Shown here in pieces: positions 7,381 to 15,712 of a stretch of DNA of 64,000 nucleotides (position 1 is its first letter; each line of letters starts with the position of its first letter). This DNA is from Nocardia sp. SYP-A9097 (GTDB taxonomy: Bacteria; Actinomycetota; Actinomycetes; Mycobacteriales; Mycobacteriaceae): the NCBI RefSeq assembly GCF_009649815.1, contig NZ_WJIC01000009.1:222638-286637 (forward strand), read 5' to 3'. The notes beneath the pieces were generated by a model. The model had not been told where the DNA came from. It ran no database searches and saw only the letters and a list, made by a program, of their open reading frames with translations. The translations under genes were made by a program, and so were the position numbers.

Positions 7381-8541
7381 CTAGGCGTGGGCGGCGTCGC
7401 GGATGTCGTGGCAGATCTGGACCGGGTCGGAGACGACTGTCGCTCCGGCCGCGGCGGATTGGGCGGCGGTGGTGTAGGCGGGATCGTCGAGGATCTGCTT
7501 GACCGCGTCGCGGACGGCTTCGGGGGTGAGAGGGCGGACCAGGATCGAACTGCCTTGGCGGACTGCGCGATTCGCGAGTTCCCATTGGTCGCCGCCACCG
7601 GGGATGGTGACGACGGGGACGCCCGCGAGGAGGGATTTGGCGAGCAGGCCGTGGCCGCCGCCGCCGATTACCACCGCGGCGTGGCGGAGCAGTTCGTCCT
7701 GACGGCCCAAACCGGCTGTGGCCCAGGAGGGTAGCGTCGTGGGCGGGGTGTCCAGGGTGGAGACGGCGACTCGGACGCCCGCGCCTTCGAGTCCGGCCAG
7801 CACGGTTTCGACCATGTCCGCGACACCGGTGTGTGCGGTGGAGGGAGCGACCATGACCAAGGGTTCGTCGCCGGGCGGCAGGTCCAGGATGCGGTCGGTC
7901 GGTTCCCAGAGCAGCGGTCCGACCAGGTGCGCGTTCTCCGGCCAGTCCGGACGGGGCATCTCGAGCGCGGGCAGGGTGGCGATCAGGCGCGCGGCCGGGC
8001 CCGGATCATGTTCCGGCAGACCGATACTCGCGCGTGCCGCGCTGCGCTGCAGTTCACCGCGACGAATATCGCGGGCGGTGAAGGTGCGAAGCACCGAATC
8101 CCGGGCACGTCCACGCATCCCCTCCCCCGGCGCGAGCCCACTTCCGATGGGCGGCAAGCCCTTCGACGGCAGGTACAGCGGATGCGGTGACAACTCCACC
8201 CACGGCACCCCGAGCCGATCGGCCGCCATTCCGCCGCCGGCGGTGAGCACATCCGACACCACCAGCTCCGGCAGCATGGCGCTCAACTCGGGCAGGATCT
8301 CGGTCGAAATAAATGCCGCCCGTTGATGGATGCGCGCTCCGGCGTCCGAATCGTCATCCTCGGCGCGCGGGGCCAGCCCCTTCAATCGCCGCACCCCGAT
8401 GCCGGCCCGCTGCGCCGCATCGAACCAGCGCGGACTGGTGAACAGCACCGGCTCATCACCCGCCGCCAGCATCCGCAGGCACAGGGCGATCGCCGGAAAC
8501 GCATGTCCCGGATCAGGCCCGGAAACCACAGCTACTCGCAC
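7381..8541 (-). CDS. MGT/UGT-type glycosyltransferase (Rv2739c-like)
   Basis: The 386-residue protein resembles the GT-B macrolide/UDP-glycosyltransferase superfamily. The N-terminal domain starts VRVAVVSGPDPGHAFPAIAL. The C-terminal nucleotide-sugar-binding part contains LGRQDELLRHAAVVIGGGGH, SLLAGVPVVTIPGGGDQWELA and a final domain helix. M. tuberculosis has an equivalent gene (Rv2739c, alanine-rich transferase, about 388 residues) at the same place behind recA and the DUF3046 gene, and the lengths agree from GTG 8541-8539. The frame is open upstream to 8685, but those 48 codons come from a palindromic repeat and are unlikely to be translated. Acceptor and donor are unknown. Confidence 0.85.
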   Translation of the reverse strand: MRVAVVSGPDPGHAFPAIALCLRMLAAGDEPVLFTSPRWFDAAQRAGIGVRRLKGLAPRAEDDDSDAGARIHQRAAFISTEILPELSAMLPELVVSDVLTAGGGMAADRLGVPWVELSPHPLYLPSKGLPPIGSGLAPGEGMRGRARDSVLRTFTARDIRRGELQRSAARASIGLPEHDPGPAARLIATLPALEMPRPDWPENAHLVGPLLWEPTDRILDLPPGDEPLVMVAPSTAHTGVADMVETVLAGLEGAGVRVAVSTLDTPPTTLPSWATAGLGRQDELLRHAAVVIGGGGHGLLAKSLLAGVPVVTIPGGGDQWELANRAVRQGSSILVRPLTPEAVRDAVKQILDDPAYTTAAQSAAAGATVVSDPVQICHDIRDAAHA

Positions 8542-8641
8542 ATGCGAAGCTTCCCACACCCTCCCGCCGAACCTCGCACCTCGGCCCACCAACACCGCCG
8601 CGCACAGCCCATTCCACTGCCCGGCATCGGAGCTCTCCGCC

Positions 8642-8673
8642 GTCCCGGCGCGTTTTTGGCCGGGATCCACGAA
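8642..8673 (-). repeat. Interspersed palindromic repeat, copy 2 (inverted)
   Basis: Read on the minus strand this copy matches copy 1 through GTGGATCCCGGCCAAAA and CGCCGGGA, with only loop differences. It lies in the opposite orientation, so copies 1 and 2 bracket the glycosyltransferase gene as inverted repeats about 1.3 kb apart. Confidence 0.7.
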
Positions 8674-8694
8674 TCTCGACGACACACGGCCGGT

Positions 8695-8730
8695 GCGGAT
8701 CCCTGCCGAAAGCCTGCCGGGATGACGAGG
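8695..8730 (+). repeat. Interspersed palindromic repeat, copy 3
   Basis: GCGGATCCCTGCCGAAAGCC followed by TGCCGGGATGACGAGG has the same orientation and most of the bases of copy 1, including the trailing GCCGGGATGACGAG. One stem mismatch (T for G) weakens the hairpin. Confidence 0.65.
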
Positions 8731-8762
8731 GCTGATCGAGCGCGAGGGGCCGGCGCGACTTG

Positions 8763-8811
8763 GATGTAATGGCGCAGGGCGCTACTCGGCGTTTACCAGC
8801 GCCATTACATC
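8763..8811 (-). terminator. 13-bp inverted repeat, probable terminator of the PIG-L/ROK/ABC operon
   Basis: The arms GATGTAATGGCGC (8763-8775) and GCGCCATTACATC (8799-8811) are perfectly complementary with a 23-base spacer. The structure starts 11 bases after the PIG-L stop on the minus strand, as expected for a terminator, although the long spacer also allows a protein-binding site. Confidence 0.55.
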
Positions 8812-8821
8812 GAAGTTGGGG

Positions 8822-9547
8822 CTAGCCGAAGTGGTAGAGCTCGAAGGAGAGGGCTCGGGGGGCGGGGAAGCCTGCTTTGGGGCCTGCGGTCATGTCGATT
8901 ACGGCTCGGGCTTGGTCGGCTACCGGTTGATCGCTCAATGCGGCGAGGTAGCGGTGGTGGGCGGAGAGGGATTCGACGGCGATTTCGATGGTGTCGGTGA
9001 CGTCCAGGCCGTGGCTGCCGTCGGCTACGCCGTAGACGGCGGCCCAGCGTGGAGAGTGCGGGGGCAGGTTCAGTTCGGTGTGGATCCATTCGTTGCCTGC
9101 GTCGGAGACAGCGTCGAGACCGGCGCGGCCGACGGCGCGGTGATCGGCGCTGTTGGCGTAGCCGCGCGCCCAGACATCGCCGAAGTTGAAGAGCACCACC
9201 AACTCCGGTTGATGGCGGCGAATCGCGCCGGCCAGGTCGCGGCGCAGGGCGAGGCTCTCCTGGATCTGCCCGTCCGGATATCCGAGGAACTCGACCTGGC
9301 TGACGCCGACGATCTTGGCGCCGGCCCGCTCCTCATCCTCGCGGAGTGGACCGGCTTCTGCGGGCGGCAGTCCCGCAATCCCGGCCTCACCACTGCTGAC
9401 CAGGACATAGCGAATGTCCTTGCCCTGCCTCGTCCATCGCGCCACGGCGGCGGCCGCACCGTACTCGATGTCATCGGGGTGCGCGACGATCACCAGACCG
9501 CGCTGCCAGTCCTCGGGAAGCTGCTCCATGCCTGAATTCAACACCAC
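8822..9547 (-). CDS. PIG-L family N-acetylglucosaminyl deacetylase-like protein
   Basis: The protein has the zinc-binding AHPDD motif near residue 22 (VIVAHPDDIEYGAAAAVARW) and downstream SADHRAVG supplying the third ligand, as in MshB and PIG-L deacetylases that remove acetyl from GlcNAc conjugates. Length is 241 residues from GTG 9547 or 235 from ATG 9529, normal for the family. The GTG lies four bases after the ROK stop, so the two genes are tightly coupled. Being in an operon with a sugar importer suggests action on an imported acetylated sugar, but mycothiol-type or other substrates are possible. Confidence 0.86.
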   Translation of the reverse strand: MVLNSGMEQLPEDWQRGLVIVAHPDDIEYGAAAAVARWTRQGKDIRYVLVSSGEAGIAGLPPAEAGPLREDEERAGAKIVGVSQVEFLGYPDGQIQESLALRRDLAGAIRRHQPELVVLFNFGDVWARGYANSADHRAVGRAGLDAVSDAGNEWIHTELNLPPHSPRWAAVYGVADGSHGLDVTDTIEIAVESLSAHHRYLAALSDQPVADQARAVIDMTAGPKAGFPAPRALSFELYHFG

Positions 9548-9551
9548 GGAT

Positions 9552-10703
9552 CTACAGCGCGGCCAGGACTCCGGCGAAGGCGGCCTCAGCTGCTCCCAGG
9601 AGTTTCAGATCGGCTCCCAGGCGGGACTTTTCGACGCGGACGCCGCCGAGGGCACGGCTGACCATGCTGCGGCGGCGGACCTGTTCGCCGACCTCGGCGA
9701 CCGTCGCGTCGGGCAGGGCGGTGAAGAGGTCGCCGAGGACCACCAGTTCGGGGCCGAGGATATTGACCACATTGACCAGGCCGAGGATGAGCCAGTTCAG
9801 GTATTCGGCGAGGCGGGTGTCGCAATCGTCTTGCAGGGCACGGAGTTCGGCGACGATCGCGCCGCGCGGGCCGTGTTCGGGCAGACCGAGGGCGCGGCAG
9901 AGGGCGGCCTCGCCGACCTCGGTTTCCCAGCAGCCCTCATTGCCGCAGTGGCAGGGGCGGCCGCCGGGTCGCACTGTCATATGGCCGATTTCGCCGAGGT
10001 AGCCCGCCGAGCCGCGCAGTAGTGCGCCCTGTGCGATGAGGCCGCCGCCGACCCCGACATCGGCGGAGACGAAGACCGCGTCGCTCGCGCCTTTGCCCGC
10101 ACCGCGCACATGCTCTGCGAGCGCACCGAATTCGGCATCATTGCCGACCACGACCGGTAGTTCCAGCACCGCGCCCAGCCGCTGACCGAGCGCCACTTCG
10201 GTCCAGTGCAGGTTCTCCGAGGCGCGCACCAGCCCGTCGGCGCGGCGCACCACGCCCGGCACCGAAACCCCCGCGGACAAGGGTCGCAGCCCGAGATCAT
10301 CGGCGAGCAGGGCCGCGGATTCGGCGACGTGGGTGATCACCTCTTCCGGTTCCCGTTGCCGCCCATGCAGATTCCAGCTGTTGCGCCCGAGCACCTGCCC
10401 GCCGAAGCCGACCAGCGCGATTCCGGCGTGCTCGGCACGCACATCCACCGCCAGCACCACCGCGGCCTGCGGTTGCGGCAGCACGAGCAGCGACGGCCGC
10501 CCGGCACCACCGGCCAGGCGCGGGACTCGCTCCTCCACCAGTCCGGCCTCGGCCAAGCCGTCGACCAGCATCTTTATTGTGGATCGATTGAGTCCCAACG
10601 CGGTGGCGAGTGCCGCCCGGGTGGTGGGGCCTCCGGTATGCAGCAGCCGTAGGAGGCTGGACCGGTTGAAGCGGCGCACCTCGTCCGGGCGGGCGACGGT
10701 CAT
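9552..10703 (-). CDS. ROK-family transcriptional regulator (NagC/XylR type)
   Basis: The 383-residue protein has an N-terminal winged helix (about residues 10-60: FNRSSLLRLLHTGGPTTRAA ... LGLNRSTIKMLVDGLAEAGL). A ROK sugar-binding/kinase-like domain follows (VVLAVDVRAEHAGIALV, SVPGVV, EHVRGAGKGASDAVFVSADV). The structural zinc motif CHCGNEGCWE is intact. Such regulators respond to sugars and usually control the adjacent transport operon. It is encoded 139 bases after the permease and just before the PIG-L gene. An 11-bp palindrome upstream of the binding-protein gene is a candidate operator. Confidence 0.92.
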   Translation of the reverse strand: MTVARPDEVRRFNRSSLLRLLHTGGPTTRAALATALGLNRSTIKMLVDGLAEAGLVEERVPRLAGGAGRPSLLVLPQPQAAVVLAVDVRAEHAGIALVGFGGQVLGRNSWNLHGRQREPEEVITHVAESAALLADDLGLRPLSAGVSVPGVVRRADGLVRASENLHWTEVALGQRLGAVLELPVVVGNDAEFGALAEHVRGAGKGASDAVFVSADVGVGGGLIAQGALLRGSAGYLGEIGHMTVRPGGRPCHCGNEGCWETEVGEAALCRALGLPEHGPRGAIVAELRALQDDCDTRLAEYLNWLILGLVNVVNILGPELVVLGDLFTALPDATVAEVGEQVRRRSMVSRALGGVRVEKSRLGADLKLLGAAEAAFAGVLAAL

Positions 10704-10842
10704 GGACTTAGCAATACCATTGCCGCGCCCGGGGACCTTCCTGCGCTATGCGTGTTCGCCGCTCCGCCGCGCGTCTTCCGGCCCGCGCCGCAGGTGATCC
10801 GGCTGTGCGCGGAGGCATTGCACGCATGGGCGGGTGTCGGGC

Positions 10843-12276
10843 TCATCGCTGTGCCACCGCTCGGCGCCGGGACAGCGCGTCGACGGTCGCCGCGAGCAGC
10901 AGCACGAGGCCGGTGACGATGGAGACCACGGCCGCCGGTTGCTGCAGCAGGCCCAGACCATTGGAGACGACGGCCAGCACCGCACCGCCGATGACCGCAT
11001 CGGCCACTCGGCCCTTGCCACCGAAGAGGGAGGTACCGCCGATGACGGCCGCGCCGACCGCGAACAGCAGGGTATTGAGGCCACCCGCCTGCGGATCGAC
11101 CGAACCGACCTTGGAGGAGTACACGATCGCGCCGACCGCCGCACACGACGAGCAGATCACGAAAACGCTTGCGCGCAACTGGGTTACGTTGATGCCCGCA
11201 CGGCGGGCCGCCTCGGCATTACCACCCACGGCGTAGATGTGACGGCCGTATCGGGTGCGATTGAGTACGAAGGTTCCCGCCACCAGCAGTGCCAGCACAA
11301 TCGGCACCACATACGGAATACCGGAGATGACGATCAGGTTGCTCGGGGACCGGTTGACGGTGAGACATGCGGTCACCACCGCCGCGAATACGGTGAGCGC
11401 CAACACTTTCGCCACCACCAGTGGGGTCGGCTGGGTCACCAGTCCCCGTCGACGGCGCATCACATGCCCGCCCAGCGTGACCGCCGCGTACCCGCCGGCC
11501 GCCACCACGAACAGCACCCAACTGCCCACCGTGGACAGATTCCCGTTCGCCACTTGATCGAGCACATGCGATGAGCTGATGCCGAGCACACCGCCCTCAC
11601 CGATGAGCTGCAGAATCACGCCCTGCCAGGCCAGGAACAGCGCGAGCGTCACCACGAACGACGGCATACCGATCTTGGCGATCAGGAATCCGGTAATGCA
11701 TCCGATGGCCGCGCCCACACACACCGCGAGCAGTATCTCCACCCAAGGATTCGCTTTGAACCCGATCACGGTGATCAGCACACCCAGCAGCGACATGGCC
11801 ACGCCCGGCCAGATCCGAAGCAGCCCAGCCAATATCGCCGCCAGCACCAGCAGACCGTTGAACAGGAAGAACACCGTCGACCCCATACCCGTCAACAGAT
11901 TCCCGTCGTGCACGTAGTGCATGGCCAGCACGGCGCCCGCCACTCCGGACGCCGTACCCGCCGACAGGTCGATCTCCCCGATCAACAGCACATAGACGAT
12001 GCCGATGGCGATGATGGTCTGCCCCGCGCCCTGCGCGAGCAGATTGGCGATATTGTTCAGCGAGAAGAACACATCCGACATCACCGAGAACAACACCACC
12101 AGCGCGACCAGCCCCAATAACGCTGGGAGGGAGCCGATCTCGCCTCCCCTCAATCGGGCGAGGTACTCCCCCACCGCTTCTCGGGTTGATCGTGTGGTGG
12201 TGTCGATCCCGAAGTCGGTGATCGCGGTATCGGACTGCTCCGAAACCTGGTTCATATCAGTGACTTTCTCGCTCAC
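10843..12276 (-). CDS. Sugar ABC transporter permease (XylH/RbsC type)
   Basis: The 477-residue membrane protein has about 10-14 hydrophobic helices and belongs to the branched-chain/ribose permease superfamily. It contains LAQGAGQTIIAIGIVYVLLI, GEIDLSAGTASGVAGAVLAM, and the cytoplasmic loop NAEAARRAGINVTQLRASVF that contacts the ATPase. GTG 12276 overlaps the ATPase stop (GTGA), so translation is coupled; ATG 12255 is an alternative start. It forms an importer with the two upstream genes. Length and architecture match XylH (transport of xylose or a related sugar), but the sugar is not proven. Confidence 0.9.
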   Translation of the reverse strand: MSEKVTDMNQVSEQSDTAITDFGIDTTTRSTREAVGEYLARLRGGEIGSLPALLGLVALVVLFSVMSDVFFSLNNIANLLAQGAGQTIIAIGIVYVLLIGEIDLSAGTASGVAGAVLAMHYVHDGNLLTGMGSTVFFLFNGLLVLAAILAGLLRIWPGVAMSLLGVLITVIGFKANPWVEILLAVCVGAAIGCITGFLIAKIGMPSFVVTLALFLAWQGVILQLIGEGGVLGISSSHVLDQVANGNLSTVGSWVLFVVAAGGYAAVTLGGHVMRRRRGLVTQPTPLVVAKVLALTVFAAVVTACLTVNRSPSNLIVISGIPYVVPIVLALLVAGTFVLNRTRYGRHIYAVGGNAEAARRAGINVTQLRASVFVICSSCAAVGAIVYSSKVGSVDPQAGGLNTLLFAVGAAVIGGTSLFGGKGRVADAVIGGAVLAVVSNGLGLLQQPAAVVSIVTGLVLLLAATVDALSRRRAVAQR

Positions 12277-13046
12277 AGCACCGCTGCTTCCGGTCGGGCC
12301 AGGCCGAGGTCACCCGAGCGACCGGCGGTGATCAACTCCACCACCTGACTGTGCGTGACATCGGCGGTGCGCACCTGGGCGGCCATGCGGCCGAGGTAGA
12401 GCACGGCGATGCGGTCGGCGACCTCGAAGACGTCGGCCAGGTTATGGCTGATCAGTACGACGCCCAGACCCTGTTCGGCCAGGCGGCGCACCAGATCGAG
12501 TACCTGCCGGGTCTGTGCCACGCCGAGTGCCGCGGTGGGTTCGTCCAGCAGTACCAGATTGCTGTTCCACAGCACGGCCTTGGCAATGGCAACGGTCTGG
12601 CGTTGCCCGCCCGAGAGCGAAGCGACCGGTGTGCGAACGGATTTCACCGTTCGCACCCCCAGTGAGGCGAGCGTCGAGCGGGCCGCCTCCTCCATACTCG
12701 CCTCGTCCAGCAGCCAGGGTTTGCCGCGTTCGCGACCGAGGAACATATTGGCCACGATGTCGAGATTGTCGGCCAGGGCGAGATCCTGGTAGACGACCTC
12801 GATCCCGAGCGCCGCCGCATCCTTGGGACCGCGCAGGTGCACGGTCTCACCCCGGAACTTCACCTCTCCGGAGTCCGAAGGATGAATTCCGGCAACGCAT
12901 TTCACCAATGTGGTCTTGCCGGCACCGTTATCGCCGACCAGCGCGGTAACCTCGCCGGCGGGCACGGTCAAATCCACATCGTGCAGTACGTGCACCGGTC
13001 CGAAACTCTTGTTCAGGCCGGTGATTTGGAGTAGCGGCTCACTCAT
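12273..13046 (-). CDS. Sugar ABC transporter ATP-binding protein (single-domain)
   Basis: The 257-residue ATPase has a single nucleotide-binding domain: Walker A GDNGAGKTT (about residues 38-46), signature SLSGGQRQTVAIA (about 143-155), Walker B NLVLLDEP and the H-loop LISHN. It is of the short FrcA/XylG-like type rather than the duplicated RbsA type. It overlaps the permease start and follows the binding-protein gene by 30 bases. Confidence 0.93.
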   Translation of the reverse strand: MSEPLLQITGLNKSFGPVHVLHDVDLTVPAGEVTALVGDNGAGKTTLVKCVAGIHPSDSGEVKFRGETVHLRGPKDAAALGIEVVYQDLALADNLDIVANMFLGRERGKPWLLDEASMEEAARSTLASLGVRTVKSVRTPVASLSGGQRQTVAIAKAVLWNSNLVLLDEPTAALGVAQTRQVLDLVRRLAEQGLGVVLISHNLADVFEVADRIAVLYLGRMAAQVRTADVTHSQVVELITAGRSGDLGLARPEAAVL

Positions 13047-13076
13047 CGCAGTTCTCTCTGGCTCTCTACGGCACCG

Positions 13077-14234
13077 TCAGGAGATACCGAGTTCGGTGCA
13101 GGCGGCCTTGAGCTCGCCGCCGCAGATATCGGATGCCTTGACGAATCCGGCGTCGGTCACCTGCTTCACGTCCGCGCGGGTGATCGTCTGCGGTGTCAGC
13201 AGTACGGATTTCACGTCACGCTTACCCTTGGGATCCTGACTTACGCCCTGCGCCAGCGCATCCGCTGCGGCGGTATCTCCCTTGGCAAGTGCCGCAGCGA
13301 GTTTCGCGGCGGATTCGGCCTCGTCCTTGATCGGCTTGAAGACCGTCATGTACTGGTCGCCGCGCAGCACCGCTTTGAGGCCGTCGGCGGTGGCGTCCTG
13401 GCCGGTCACCGGCACTTTGCCATTGAGCCCGTTCTTCTTCAGCACGGTGATGACCGCGCCCGCGAGCCCGTCGTTGGCGGCGACCACACCGTCGACCTTG
13501 CCACCGTTGCCGGTGAGGATCTGCTCGAAGGTGCTGCCGCCCTTCTGATTATCCCAGCCGTCGATGGCCTGACTGCGCACCAGCTTCAAGACGCCCGAAT
13601 CATAAAGCGGCTGAAGGGCTTTGAGCTGTCCCTGATGGAACAGGGTGGCATTGTTGTCGGTGGGCGCGCCCTCGATCTCGACGACCTGCGCGGCGGGCTT
13701 GTCCTTGAGCGCGGTGATCAGCGCCTGGCCCTGGAGTTCACCGACTCGCACATTGTCGAAAGAGACGTAGTAGTCCGAGGATCCGCCGAGATTGAGCCGG
13801 TCGTAGTCGATGGTCGGAATACCGGCCTTCTTCGCCTTGGCGGCGACCGCGCTGCCGACCTCGCTATTGATGGAGGCGACGATGAGCACCTTGACGCCCT
13901 TGGCGATCATACCGTCGGCGAGGGTGGTGAACTTCTGCACATCGCCCTGCGCGTTCTGCACATCGGCGTCGAATCCCTGTGCGCGCAAGGCTTGTTGGAG
14001 CATGGGTTTGTCGAAGGATTCCCAGCGCGCCGAGGTGGCGGTCTCGGGGAGAATGACCCCGACGGTGCCATTGCCGCCGCCACCCGAGGGTGCGGAGGAC
14101 GATTCGGTGGTGCTGGTGGAGTTGGATCCGCACGCGGTGAACGTGAGCAGACCCGAGAGTGCCACGGCGACAGCGATGGTCCCGGACCGCATGCGGCGGG
14201 AATGCTGACGCGGCAGCGCGTTTTTCGTCCTCAT
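13077..14234 (-). CDS. Sugar ABC transporter substrate-binding lipoprotein (XylF/RbsB type)
   Basis: The 385-residue protein begins MRTKNALPRQHSRRMRSGTI at ATG 14234-14232 with GGAAAGGG upstream; the frame is open further 5' but those codons overlap the promoter. A signal peptide with lipobox-like TFTACGS (Cys near residue 35) indicates membrane anchoring. The periplasmic-binding-protein type I fold shows in VGVILPETATSARWESFDKP, DGMIAKGVKVLIVASIN, KKAGIPTIDYDRLNL and VDGVVAANDGLAGAVITVLK. The TATSARWESFDKP region and YDRL closely resemble xylose-binding XylF proteins, so xylose or another aldopentose is the best guess. Confidence 0.9.
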   Translation of the reverse strand: MRTKNALPRQHSRRMRSGTIAVAVALSGLLTFTACGSNSTSTTESSSAPSGGGGNGTVGVILPETATSARWESFDKPMLQQALRAQGFDADVQNAQGDVQKFTTLADGMIAKGVKVLIVASINSEVGSAVAAKAKKAGIPTIDYDRLNLGGSSDYYVSFDNVRVGELQGQALITALKDKPAAQVVEIEGAPTDNNATLFHQGQLKALQPLYDSGVLKLVRSQAIDGWDNQKGGSTFEQILTGNGGKVDGVVAANDGLAGAVITVLKKNGLNGKVPVTGQDATADGLKAVLRGDQYMTVFKPIKDEAESAAKLAAALAKGDTAAADALAQGVSQDPKGKRDVKSVLLTPQTITRADVKQVTDAGFVKASDICGGELKAACTELGIS

Positions 14235-14279
14235 CAGGGTGACCCTTTCCGGCGGCGGCCACCGGATTGCGGCCGCGCG

Positions 14280-14308
14280 GGCATATGTTGTGGGCAACAA
14301 CATATGCC
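14280..14308. promoter_or_regulatory. 11-bp palindrome, candidate ROK operator upstream of the sugar operon
   Basis: GGCATATGTTG (14280-14290) and CAACATATGCC (14298-14308) form a perfect inverted repeat with a 7-base spacer, 46 bases upstream of the binding-protein start. A second outer pair, GGGTGACC near 14237 and GGTCACCC near 14314, flanks it. The position fits an operator for the ROK regulator encoded in the same operon. Confidence 0.6.
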
Positions 14309-14342
14309 AAGCGGGTCACCCCGAAGGGACAATTCGCCGAAA

Positions 14343-15290
14343 TCAGGGCAGCAGGACAACCTTTCCACCCGCATGGCCCGCGATCACGAACTCATGCGCG
14401 GCCCTGGCCTCGGTGAGCGGATAGGTCGCGGCGATCACCAGGTCCAGCTTTCCGGCGGCCACCAGCGGCAGCAACTCCCGCCACGCGGCATCGCGAATCT
14501 CGGTACCGGGATCAGCGCCGGGACCGCCACCGAGCACCTGAAAGCCCTCCTGGAAGCCGCGCGCGAAGGCGGCGATCGTGGCGATGCGCCGCTTGTCCGC
14601 GACCAGCTCCAGCGAAACATCCACGGCCTCATCGGATCCGATGGTGTCGATCGCCACGTCCACACCCTGCGGGGCCAAAGCCTTTACGCGGTCGATCAAT
14701 CCGGGACCGTACTCGACCGGGTCGACGCCGTAACCACGCAGCCGCTCATGCCGGGCGGGCGCGGCCGTGCCGATCACCCGCGCACCCCGCGCCACCGCGA
14801 GCTGCGCCACCAGCGCGCCCACACTTCCGGCCGCGCTGTGCACCAGTACGGTATCGCCGGGTCCGACACCGGTCGCGGCGACGAGATGCACCGCGGTGCC
14901 GCCGACGGCGAGCAATCCGGCGGCGACCTCCCAGCTCACCTCGGCGGGCTTGGGAATGACCGCGGTGGCGGGCACCGTGAGCGCGGTCGCGTAGCCCTCG
15001 CGGGTACGCACGATCACCTCATCACCGACCCGAACCGGACCGACCGGTCCTACCGCATCGGCACCGACCGCCGTCACGACCCCCGCCGATTCCAGCCCCA
15101 GCCGGATCGGCAGCGCCGCCGGATCTTTGCCGAACGCACCGCTGTAGAGCTTGTAGTCGATCGGATTGACCCCGGCGGCGCGGACCTCGACGGTCACCTC
15201 GCCTGGACCAGGTGCGGGCAGCTCCACCTCGAGCGGAGCGAGTACTTCGGGACCACCGTAATTGGTGGCGACGATCGCAGTAGCAGCCAT
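14343..15290 (-). CDS. NADP-dependent quinone oxidoreductase-like MDR protein
   Basis: The 315-residue protein starts at ATG 15290 (MAATAIVATNYGGPEVLAPL). It is a zinc-independent medium-chain dehydrogenase/reductase of the QOR type. It has the GroES-like N-terminal domain (PGPGEVTVEVRAAGVNPIDY), the glycine-rich dinucleotide motif VLVHSAAGSVGALVAQLAVA near residue 145, and no structural zinc cysteine cluster. It reduces quinones or alpha,beta-unsaturated carbonyls with NADPH. It stands alone, 108 bases from the sugar operon promoter. Confidence 0.88.
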   Translation of the reverse strand: MAATAIVATNYGGPEVLAPLEVELPAPGPGEVTVEVRAAGVNPIDYKLYSGAFGKDPAALPIRLGLESAGVVTAVGADAVGPVGPVRVGDEVIVRTREGYATALTVPATAVIPKPAEVSWEVAAGLLAVGGTAVHLVAATGVGPGDTVLVHSAAGSVGALVAQLAVARGARVIGTAAPARHERLRGYGVDPVEYGPGLIDRVKALAPQGVDVAIDTIGSDEAVDVSLELVADKRRIATIAAFARGFQEGFQVLGGGPGADPGTEIRDAAWRELLPLVAAGKLDLVIAATYPLTEARAAHEFVIAGHAGGKVVLLP

Positions 15291-15358
15291 AGCGCATGGA
15301 ACGTACCGCCGCGCCGATGGATTCCCCTGCGACACAATGCCCCTGCCCGAATACGACT

Positions 15359-15391
15359 GTGGGCCACTCGGATGCTCTCCGAATGGCCCAC
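15359..15391 (-). terminator. Hairpin after the 57-residue membrane protein gene
   Basis: GTGGGCCACTCGG (15359-15371) pairs with CCGAATGGCCCAC (15379-15391) around a 7-base loop, with one mismatch. It lies 20 bases after the stop of the small minus-strand gene and before the start of the next gene, consistent with a terminator. Confidence 0.6.
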
Positions 15392-15410
15392 GTGCGAGCT
15401 TCCGATACCG

Positions 15411-15584
15411 CTACAGCTTGCTCATCGGGGACTTGTTCGAACCCGATACCGCCTTGTACACCAGGTACAGGCCGAAAACCACCAAGCTGATCATGAGGAT
15501 CGGGAACAGCCCTTTGATCAGCGCGCCGATAATGGCGAGCGCGATCCAGACAACCGCGACGATGCCGATGATCTTCCAAAGCAT
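15411..15584 (-). CDS. Small membrane protein, 57 residues, function unknown
   Basis: The frame from ATG 15584-15582 to TAG 15413-15411 encodes MLWKIIGIVAVVWIALAIIG, then ALIKGLFPILMISLVVFGLY, then a polar tail ending SPMSKL. Two hydrophobic helices (about residues 5-25 and 27-43) are joined by a tight Lys-containing turn. A consensus GGGAGG precedes the ATG by six bases, and a hairpin follows the stop, so it looks like a real one-gene transcript. It lies between two oxidoreductases, close to the phage-shock genes. I do not recognise a family. Confidence 0.75.
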   Translation of the reverse strand: MLWKIIGIVAVVWIALAIIGALIKGLFPILMISLVVFGLYLVYKAVSGSNKSPMSKL

Positions 15585-15712
15585 TCCGTGCCTCCCGTAG
15601 TTCCCGAACCGCGATCAGCGCGATCCGTTACTTCGATTCTGAGGGTTCCAGCTCAGAAAATCACCAGGTCAGCGCCGAAATCGGGGAAAGTTCAGGGTTG
15701 TCCCCGAGGGTG

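Noticed and set aside
8542..8685. N-terminal extension of the glycosyltransferase to 8685
   Set aside because: These codons derive from a palindromic repeat and lack family homology; GTG 8541 gives the expected length.
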